From: Tsukamurella ocularis
Lineage (GTDB): Bacteria > Actinomycetota > Actinomycetes > Mycobacteriales > Mycobacteriaceae
Assembly (NCBI RefSeq): GCF_024807615.1
Contig: NZ_JANUCJ010000001.1
Coordinates: 1,058,361-1,122,360, forward strand
DNA length: 64,000 bases
Direction of reading: 5' to 3'
Shown here: positions 58,206 through 64,000 of the stretch, piece by piece
Position numbering within the stretch: the first letter of the stretch is position 1
Layout: the number at the start of each line of letters is the position of its first letter
Notes under the pieces: model-generated
Databases searched by the model: none
Told to the model about the DNA's origin: nothing
Seen by the model: the letters and a program-made list of their open reading frames with translations, nothing else
Translations under genes and position numbers: made by a program

Positions 58206-59239
58206 CCCGAAGTGCCGAGGCGGCGAGAGTCCTCGTCGTCGCCATCGATCGTGGGGAGCGGGAACTCGGATTCCTCGGAGATGACCTCGACGTGATCGCG
58301 CCACCGCGTCATCGCGCGCTGCTGCGCGCGGCCGGCGGGACGGGCCGGGCGCGGAGGGGCGGGGCGGGAGGCTCCCCCGTCGTCCTCTTCGCGCGGACGC
58401 GCTACCTCGAGGCGTGCCGCCGGAACGAGCACGGGTCCGGTGGGAAGCTTCGGCTTGGTGGTTTTCGTCGCAGCGGCGGACGGATCGATCGCGTCCGGGG
58501 CGGTCGACGTCGCAACCCCGCTGAGCGGACTCGACTCCTGGACCTCGGCCTCGCCGGCCGTGCGCCGCTTGCGCCGCGCGTCGAGACCGGCCGCGACGAG
58601 CAGGCTGATGAGGAGCCCGGCGAGACCGGCGCCCATGGCGAGCCCGCCGGCGTTGCTCATGGCAGTGCTGCCGACCTCGGTGCCGGTCGTGGGCTCCGTG
58701 GTCGTGCGGAGATCCGCGTAGACGCCCGGGGTGACGCCCGCGTCCTTCTGGATGGAGCGCAGTTGGTCTCGCATGAAGCCGATCAGCGCCGCAGCGCCGG
58801 CCTTCGCGGCGTCGGGATCAGCAGCCGGCACCGTGATCGTGACCTGCGGGGACAGCTGGGAAAAGCTGGAGTCACCGGCGACGGACCCGATCGTGTAGTC
58901 CGGCGAAGCGCCGACGCGGGCGACCAGCTCACGTGCCTGCACCGATTGAGCAGAGCTCGCCAGGACCCACGCGAGCTGCGTCGTGCTTCCGGAAAGATTG
59001 GTGAACGGGTTGAGCATGGCGTCGGAGGCCCCGGGCGTCGCTGGGATCGACGGAGGAACCACCAGAACCGCGGCGCGGGTCTCGTACTGGACCGTCGCGG
59101 TGCGGTAGCCGACCAGGCCGCCGCTGATGGCGCACACGACAACGACCACGATGACGAGTGGTTTCGTGAGCACCCAGCGGAGGAACGCCGCGACATTCAT
59201 CCGTCCGACCCCGTTTCGTATCGTCGGCTGGGCAGTCAT
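58202..59239 (-). CDS. Wzz/chain-length-determinant-like membrane protein
   Basis: 345 residues from an ATG at 59239 (59200 is an alternative). Two membrane helices (about 22-45 and 195-220) flank an extracytoplasmic segment, with a long charged cytoplasmic C-terminal tail (about 225-345) rich in Pro, Arg and Glu. This topology matches the polysaccharide co-polymerase (Wzz/CapA-type) family, without the kinase domain. The N-terminal FLRWVLTKPLVIVVVVVCAI is typical. It would set chain length or assist export of a surface polysaccharide, and is coupled to the DUF4832 gene. The tail is unusually long for a protein lacking a kinase. Confidence 0.78.
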   Translation of the reverse strand: MTAQPTIRNGVGRMNVAAFLRWVLTKPLVIVVVVVCAISGGLVGYRTATVQYETRAAVLVVPPSIPATPGASDAMLNPFTNLSGSTTQLAWVLASSAQSVQARELVARVGASPDYTIGSVAGDSSFSQLSPQVTITVPAADPDAAKAGAAALIGFMRDQLRSIQKDAGVTPGVYADLRTTTEPTTGTEVGSTAMSNAGGLAMGAGLAGLLISLLVAAGLDARRKRRTAGEAEVQESSPLSGVATSTAPDAIDPSAAATKTTKPKLPTGPVLVPAARLEVARPREEDDGGASRPAPPRPARPAGRAQQRAMTRWRDHVEVISEESEFPLPTIDGDDEDSRRLGTSG

Positions 59240-59301
59240 GTCCAACCTAGTAATGTGTGGAGTTGCATTCACAGCAGTCCGAGGCTTCATCATACTATGG
59301 C

Positions 59302-59943
59302 ATGGTGAGTATCTTGAATCGTCGCGGGAGCCGTGCATCGGTGCAGCTGCCGGGGGCCTGTCATGCGGTCGACGACCATCGCTACGCTCTCCGCCGACCA
59401 CGGCTCGGGGACTTCCCCACCTGGCGCGATGCGCGAATCGCCCATGCGTCACGGCTGGCGCCGGCCTTCGGAAAGTCGGGGCTGCAATGGGCCGTCGACA
59501 GTAGCGCGGAGGCCTGGGTGGAAGCGTTCGGGCGCTCGAGGGCGGCGGCGAGAAGCGGGCTAGCGCTCCCGGGAATCGTCACGGAACTGCATCCTGATCG
59601 CGGAGAGCGCGTGGTAGGCGAGGTGGGGATCTGCGCGGTCGATCCGGTGACGGCCACAGGGGAGATATCGGTGTGGTCGGTAGCGCGGCCGGCGAGCGTG
59701 GTGCCGTGGGCCGCCAGCGCGATCGTTCTCGCAGGATTCGATTTGCTCGGCCTCGCCCGGGTGGTCGCTCCCGTCGCCGTCGTCAACCGTGGGCCGCTGC
59801 GTGCGCTGGGGAGGATGGACTGGGTGCGCGCGGCGAATAGACGGTCGTTACGTGAGTACGAAGGCGTCCCGCGCGAGCACGGCATCTGGGTCCTCGAGAA
59901 CACACCGGCGGTTCGTCGGCGGCTCGTAGGGCTGGCGACGTGA
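59302..59943 (+). CDS. GNAT-like acyltransferase of the polysaccharide cluster
   Basis: 213 residues; the ATG at 59302 or the GTG at 59305 is the start. A TACTAT box (59293-59298) 6 nt before the GTG favours a leaderless transcript from 59305. The segment DFPTWRDARIAHASRLAPAF, then GKSGLQWAVDSSAEAWVEAF, and the C-terminal ALGRMDWVRAANRRSLREYE fit a GNAT-type N-acetyltransferase fold, in the style of RimJ-like proteins, including the LGLARVVAPVAVVNRGPLRAL acetyl-CoA region. It may acetylate an amino sugar. Its stop overlaps the WecG-like gene (GTGA). Confidence 0.65.
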   Translation: MVSILNRRGSRASVQLPGACHAVDDHRYALRRPRLGDFPTWRDARIAHASRLAPAFGKSGLQWAVDSSAEAWVEAFGRSRAAARSGLALPGIVTELHPDRGERVVGEVGICAVDPVTATGEISVWSVARPASVVPWAASAIVLAGFDLLGLARVVAPVAVVNRGPLRALGRMDWVRAANRRSLREYEGVPREHGIWVLENTPAVRRRLVGLAT

Positions 59944-60737
59944 GTACGCGCACCGCGATGGTGGTCGACGACCAGCAGGTGGTGTGTGCCACCGACGCCG
60001 ATGTGCTCAGCAGGATAGGGCTGAGGATCGCGATGGGTGGATCCCGGCCGCTCGCGATCTGCTCCGCCAACGTCGACCACTTCCACCACTTCGGGCGCGG
60101 ACGGCGCAGGCTCGGTCGGGATGTGGACTGGCTCTCCGTGGCCGACGGTGCGCCCGTCGCGCGCCGGGGCGCGGCGCTCGCGCGTCATTCGTGGCCGCGG
60201 GTCACCGGTGCGGATCTCCTGCCCTCGGTGATCGCGATGGCAGAGGAGCGTTGCTGGAGCATCGGGTTCGTGGGCGGCACGCCCGCGATGCACGACAGGT
60301 TGGCCGGCGTCCTCGCCGAGCGGTATCCGGCGCTCGATGTCGCAGGTTACTGGGCCCCGGAACGCACCGAACTCGACGACCCCGCCGCATCCGCTTTGCT
60401 GGTGAACGAGATCCGGGAGGCGCGGCCCACCGTGCTCATCGTCGGTCTCGGCAAGCCGCGGCAGGAGCAGTGGATCGATGAGGCCGGGCCCGGGACCGGG
60501 GCGGAGGTGCTGCTGCCCTTCGGGGCGGCGGCGGACTTCATGGCGGGAATGGTGGTGCGGGCGCCGGCGGTCTGGCAGCGCGCCGGGGCGGAGTGGCTCT
60601 ACCGGCTGTGGCAGGAACCGCGCCGGCTGGGACGCAGGTATCTCGTCCAGGGGCCGCGGGCGCTGCTCAGGCTGCGACGGGCCAGCCTCGAGCTGGTCAC
60701 ATGGCCCGAACCATCTCGGCCAGGTGGCGCACCATGA
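59940..60737 (+). CDS. WecG/TagA/CpsF-family glycosyltransferase
   Basis: 265 residues from a GTG that overlaps the previous stop codon. The family core is clear: NVDHFHHFGRGRR (acceptor-site region), RVTGADLLPSVIAMAEERCW, IGFVGGTPAMHDRLAGVL, VLIVGLGKPRQEQWID and FGAAADFMAGMVVRAPAVWQ, then WLYRLWQEPRRLGRRYL. Such enzymes (GT26) transfer ManNAc or other aminosugars to undecaprenyl-linked carriers. It shares the cluster with a Wzz-like protein and a flippase, so it probably makes an early step of the surface polysaccharide. It overlaps the convergent GT gene by 41 bp. Confidence 0.9.
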   Translation: MSTRTAMVVDDQQVVCATDADVLSRIGLRIAMGGSRPLAICSANVDHFHHFGRGRRRLGRDVDWLSVADGAPVARRGAALARHSWPRVTGADLLPSVIAMAEERCWSIGFVGGTPAMHDRLAGVLAERYPALDVAGYWAPERTELDDPAASALLVNEIREARPTVLIVGLGKPRQEQWIDEAGPGTGAEVLLPFGAAADFMAGMVVRAPAVWQRAGAEWLYRLWQEPRRLGRRYLVQGPRALLRLRRASLELVTWPEPSRPGGAP

Positions 60738-61740
60738 CCGCGGTCGTGAACTGTTGTCGTGCGACCGCCGCCGCTCGTCGACCCATGTCGATCCGCATGT
60801 CCTCGTCGATCAGCAATGCGCCGATCGCCCGCGCCATGGCGTCGGTGTCGCCGGGCGGCACGAGGAGTCCGGTCTCGCCGTGCTGAACGTAGTCGGAGAC
60901 TCCGGGATTGTCGGTCACTACGAGGGGGCGGCCGCTGGCCATCGCCTCGAGGACCACGGTCAAGCCGGAGCCCGTCACTGTGGGATGCAGGGCGATCGCG
61001 ACCACAGCGGCACGGCGGTAGAGGTCCCGAATGCGGCCGTTGAGGCGTTCCGTGTGCACTGTGACGAGGCCCGCCGGCGCGTGGACGGGAAGGCTGGAAG
61101 CCAGTTCCAACGTCGCGGTCGGCACCGAGCGGCGGACCTGCTCGACCGCCCCGACGAGCGTCGAGTGGTCGCGGAAGCGGTCCTCGCCGGCGCTCATCAC
61201 GACGTCTCCCACTCCGGGGACCGGCTGCTCGGCGTAGAAGTCCGTGTCGATCCCCAGGGGGATGAAGTGCAGGCGGTCCGGCGCGATCTTCCACTCGTTC
61301 CCGATCACGGGCAGAACGGCGGAGCTTTGCGCCCATACTGCGGCGGCTCGTGGCAGCGCGCGTGCGGCGAGCGCTCCGTGCACGCGCCCGGCGCACGCAC
61401 GGGTGGTCAGCCAGCCGATGCCCGCCGCCACCGGTGCATCGCCGCGCAGCAGCGCGGGCACGCCGGTCCGCTCGTCGTAGGCGAGCACGGCGTCGGCGTC
61501 GTCGGTCGACGGCGCGCCCACGAATTCGTATCCGTCGGTGCGGTGGCGCACGGAGCGCGCGATTCGCTGCAGCATGCGCGAACGGTCATCGATTCCCGAC
61601 GAGGCGAAGCGCACGTCGAGGCCGTGGTCGGCCAGCTGATGGAGGCCGTACGGTGAACGATCCGGAACCTCACCGGCCTCATGCCGGACCGACCAATCGG
61701 CCGGGGACAGTCCCCCCGCCAGCGGAATCACTACGCGCAT
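60697..61740 (-). CDS. GT4-family glycosyltransferase
   Basis: 347 residues from an ATG at 61740. The retaining GT-B layout is seen, with IGWLTTRACAGRVHGALAAR in the N-terminal domain, RLHFIPLGIDTDFY before the hinge, and the donor-binding ALHPTVTGSGLTVVLEAMAS, GRPLVVTDNPGVSDYVQHGE in the C-terminal domain (E-x7-E). It would add a sugar from a nucleotide donor to the growing polysaccharide. The gene is opposite to its neighbours: it converges with wecG-like and diverges from the flippase gene. Confidence 0.88.
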   Translation of the reverse strand: MRVVIPLAGGLSPADWSVRHEAGEVPDRSPYGLHQLADHGLDVRFASSGIDDRSRMLQRIARSVRHRTDGYEFVGAPSTDDADAVLAYDERTGVPALLRGDAPVAAGIGWLTTRACAGRVHGALAARALPRAAAVWAQSSAVLPVIGNEWKIAPDRLHFIPLGIDTDFYAEQPVPGVGDVVMSAGEDRFRDHSTLVGAVEQVRRSVPTATLELASSLPVHAPAGLVTVHTERLNGRIRDLYRRAAVVAIALHPTVTGSGLTVVLEAMASGRPLVVTDNPGVSDYVQHGETGLLVPPGDTDAMARAIGALLIDEDMRIDMGRRAAAVARQQFTTAVMVRHLAEMVRAM

Positions 61741-61787
61741 CCGAACCTCCTCACGGCGATGAGATTAACGCCGAGGCCGAACCCTCG

Positions 61788-63233
61788 TTGCGCGGGCGTG
61801 CTTCCGGCGGGCGGATCGCGCGAGCGTTCAGCATGCAGTTCGTTGCCCGGATCCTCGGGCTCGTGGCGTCGATCGGCACCGTCGCCCTGACAACGCGGTC
61901 GCTCGGACCGGGCCCCTACGGGCAGCTCTCCGCGGCGATCATGTTCATCGGACTCTGGAGCAGTCTCACCGAACTGGGCATCGGCGCGGTGATCGTGCGC
62001 CGCGTGACTGGCGGCTCCGGAGATCTGTCGCGCCTGGTGCGGGTGAACGCCGGCTTCTCGTTGACGTACTGCGTCCCGCTCGGCGCGGCGGCTGCGCTTA
62101 CCGGCTGGCTCATCTACCGCGACGATCCGCTGGTCGTCGCCATGATCGCGATCATCAGCTGCAGCCTCGTGCTCACGACGCTCAGCAGCTGTGTGCAACC
62201 GGTCTTCGTCACCGATGTCCGCTTCGGCGCGGTCGCGTTGTCGGACCTCGTCGGTCGACTCATGTCCTTCGGCCTGACCTTCGTCCTCGTCCACGTCGGG
62301 GCCGACCTGTACTGGTACGCCGTGGTCCAGTTGGTCCCGCCGCTGGTGGTGCTGCTGATCCAAGGCGGCGTCGCTCGCCGGATCATCGACATCCGGCCGA
62401 TCTTCTCGCTCCGCGAGAGCTGGGAACTGGTCCGCGAGAGCCTTCCCCAGACCGGCGTCCTCGTCATCGCGGCGCTGTATTGGCGCTCGGACGGCGTCTT
62501 GCTGTCGGTCCTGAGCACCAAGGAGGAGACGGGCGCGTACAACCTCGCGTATACGGTCGCCTTCAACGCGACCGTGATCTCGAGCGTCTTCCTCTGGTCG
62601 ACGCTGTCGACCATGACCAACCTTTTCGCCACCGATCGCGACGGGTTCGCCCGGTTCACGGAGCGCAGTATCCAGGTCATGCTGTTCGTGGCCGCGCCCC
62701 TCGCCGTAGCGGGCACGCTGCTCGCGCCCGAGCTGGTCAGACTGCTCGGCTCGGAGGAGTTCGTCGCTGCTGGCGGCAGCACCCTGGCGCTGCTGTTCGT
62801 CGCGGTCGCGATCCGGCTGGTCACGGGCACGTTGAGCCAGGGGCTGTTCGCGGCCCACGATCAGGTCTTCCTCCTGCGGCTCAATGTCGTGAGTCTGTTG
62901 GTCAACGTCGGCCTGAACCTCGTGCTGATCCCGCAGTTCGGTGCGAAGGGCGCCGCGGCGTCGCTCGTCGTGAGCGAACTGCTCGGCTTGGCGGTCGCGA
63001 CGTGGCGGCTGACCGGCCGAACGCCGTACCGAACGCCGTGGATGTTCCTCGTACGTCTGGCCCCGCCCGTCGCGGCCGCAGCGGGCGTCTGCGTGGTCGG
63101 GCACTCCCTGCCGGTCCTGCTGGTGGGTGCCCTAGCCGCCGCGGCCTACCTGATCGTGAATCTGCTGCTCGGGCCCGTGCGCCTGCACGACGCCCGCGGC
63201 CTGCTCCGTTCCGAGGGAGGAAGCGACGAATGA
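61788..63233 (+). CDS. Wzx-type polysaccharide flippase (MATE/MVF superfamily)
   Basis: About 481 residues; the start is uncertain because the frame has no ATG with a ribosome site. A TTG at 61788 and an ATG at 61833 (MQFVARILGLVASI) are the candidates. There are about 12-14 membrane helices, and FVARILGLVASIGTVALTTRSLGPGPYGQL near the N terminus (shown in two parts by families as the LG-P-GYG motif) is a mark of Wzx flippases. It would turn lipid-linked sugar units across the membrane. It ends 4 bp inside the GT2 gene (ATGA). Confidence 0.88.
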   Translation: MRGRASGGRIARAFSMQFVARILGLVASIGTVALTTRSLGPGPYGQLSAAIMFIGLWSSLTELGIGAVIVRRVTGGSGDLSRLVRVNAGFSLTYCVPLGAAAALTGWLIYRDDPLVVAMIAIISCSLVLTTLSSCVQPVFVTDVRFGAVALSDLVGRLMSFGLTFVLVHVGADLYWYAVVQLVPPLVVLLIQGGVARRIIDIRPIFSLRESWELVRESLPQTGVLVIAALYWRSDGVLLSVLSTKEETGAYNLAYTVAFNATVISSVFLWSTLSTMTNLFATDRDGFARFTERSIQVMLFVAAPLAVAGTLLAPELVRLLGSEEFVAAGGSTLALLFVAVAIRLVTGTLSQGLFAAHDQVFLLRLNVVSLLVNVGLNLVLIPQFGAKGAAASLVVSELLGLAVATWRLTGRTPYRTPWMFLVRLAPPVAAAAGVCVVGHSLPVLLVGALAAAAYLIVNLLLGPVRLHDARGLLRSEGGSDE

Positions 63234-64000
63234 CCGCTGAACGCGTCCAACTGGCGGGCGGACTCCGGCAGGGCCCTCCGCCATCGGAACCCACGCAGCG
63301 CGACCTGGCCGTCCTGATCGTCGCCTACCGCGTCCCCCGCGACGTGGCGACCTGCCTCGACGCCGTGGCCGCCCACCTTCCCGGCGCGCCCGTCCTCGTC
63401 TGGGACAACTCCGGTCCCGAGTACCCGGGCATGGACGAGGTGCGGGAGGCGTATCCCACGGTCGAATGGCACGGCGACGGCCGCAATCTCGGCTTCGCCG
63501 CGGCGGTCAACAGATTGGCCGACCTCGTTCCGGGCCATGACCTCCTCCTTCTCAACCCCGATGCCGTGCTCTGCGGCGGGCTCGACGCGACCCGCAGCGC
63601 GCTGCGCCGACACGGCGTCGCGGCAGCGGCCCCCGAGGTCCACGATGCGGAGGACGCGGGTGGCCGGCGCCGCGGGTGGGACGTCGCCCACCGTCGGCGG
63701 GGCGTGCTGCGGGGTCTCGTCTCGCGGGCCGGGTACGCCGAGGTATTGCGCCGGACTCCCTTCTCGGACCTGTACGCGGAACCTCCGGAGCGCGTCGAGG
63801 GATACCTGACGGGAGCGTGCCTGGCGATCAGCCGGGACGCCTGGGATGCGCTGGGGCCGTTCGATGAGGAGTTCTTCCTCTACGGCGAGGAGACGGACTG
63901 GCAGCGGCGGGCGGTCGACGCGGGGTGGTCGCTGGAGTTGACCGATGATGCGGGCGTGGAGCATTCGGGCCACGGCACGGTCCGGGACGATGCCGTCGCC
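63230..64000 (+). CDS. GT2-family glycosyltransferase (3' end beyond the window)
   Basis: The ATG at 63230 overlaps the flippase stop (ATGA), with GAGGGAGG 10 bp before it. The first 257 residues are visible. After an N-terminal Pro-rich lead, LAVLIVAYRVPRDVATCLDA starts the GT-A fold, LVWDNSGP and WHGDGRNLGFAAAVNRLA follow, and LLLLNPDAVLCGGL carries the DxD-type nucleotide-binding site; VEGYLTGACLAISRDAWDAL and FDEEFFLYGEETDWQRRA match rhamnosyltransferase-like GT2 enzymes. It continues the surface polysaccharide cluster. Confidence 0.9.
   Translation, partial: MTAERVQLAGGLRQGPPPSEPTQRDLAVLIVAYRVPRDVATCLDAVAAHLPGAPVLVWDNSGPEYPGMDEVREAYPTVEWHGDGRNLGFAAAVNRLADLVPGHDLLLLNPDAVLCGGLDATRSALRRHGVAAAAPEVHDAEDAGGRRRGWDVAHRRRGVLRGLVSRAGYAEVLRRTPFSDLYAEPPERVEGYLTGACLAISRDAWDALGPFDEEFFLYGEETDWQRRAVDAGWSLELTDDAGVEHSGHGTVRDDAVA

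Noticed and set aside
1-64000. tRNA genes, rRNA genes or CRISPR arrays
   Set aside because: No cloverleaf-like segments with a GGTTCGAATCC-type arm outside coding DNA, no rRNA signatures, and no regularly spaced repeat-spacer pattern were seen by eye.

Overview
The window comes from a high-GC, mycolic-acid-bearing actinobacterium of the Mycobacteriales (Tsukamurella/Gordonia/Rhodococcus-like; the genus cannot be fixed from sequence alone). Markers are an MspA-type porin, a six-gene Mce set with MmpS/MmpL, a mycolate-type cyclopropane synthase, a cutinase-like secreted protein and a WhiB-like protein. No rRNA, tRNA or CRISPR array was found.

About 1-26 kb looks like a conjugative plasmid or plasmid-derived element. 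It holds a conjugation module (three-domain cell-wall hydrolase, lipoprotein, large cutinase-like exoprotein), a methyltransferase/SDR pair, a divergent HTH/WhiB pair, a primase-like rep gene, an iteron-like AT-rich site followed by parA and a parB-like gene, an AbiEi-like double-domain protein, a Ros/MucR-type zinc-finger regulator, a surface cluster (MspA porin, tripeptidyl-aminopeptidase-like lipoprotein, and an unrecognised three-gene secreted operon) and an IS21-family insertion. Just before the IS lie a rep fragment and a second copy of a small gene found behind parAB, which look like scars of another replicon.

About 26.8-34.4 kb is a patchwork of mobile and cargo DNA. A translationally chained set (23-residue leader, tyrosine-recombinase-like protein, IS4-like DDE protein) ends in a strong terminator and short repeats. 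Next comes a cassette between two related hairpin repeats: 3-hydroxyisobutyrate-dehydrogenase-like enzyme, YcaC-like hydrolase, small protein and TetR repressor, with a perfect 20-bp palindrome over its promoter.

About 33.8-44.9 kb, all on the minus strand, is an unusual lipid-transport locus: mmpS-mmpL-mceA to mceF, a 56-residue membrane protein and a TetR gene. It has all six Mce subunits but no yrbE permease genes; an MmpS/MmpL (RND) pair sits in their place. The mmpS and mceA promoters share the same layout, with two conserved operators, so the two transcription units are probably controlled together.

About 45-50.3 kb has a short HTH-like gene, a secreted Pro/Thr-rich protein, a small PTGWDR-family protein, a MaoC-like protein divergent from a cyclopropane/mycolate methyltransferase, and a full-length metK that could supply its SAM.

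From about 50.5 kb to the end the GC rises and the genes look chromosomal: SDR, SRPBCC protein, TetR, lipase-type hydrolase, PF10118-like metal-dependent hydrolase, nitronate monooxygenase, then a cell-surface polysaccharide cluster (DUF4832-like lipoprotein, Wzz-like protein, acyltransferase-like protein, WecG/TagA transferase, GT4, flippase, and a GT2 gene cut by the window edge).

Several accessory genes appear leaderless, with a TANNNT -10 box exactly 7 nt before an ATG/GTG start; this settled several start choices.
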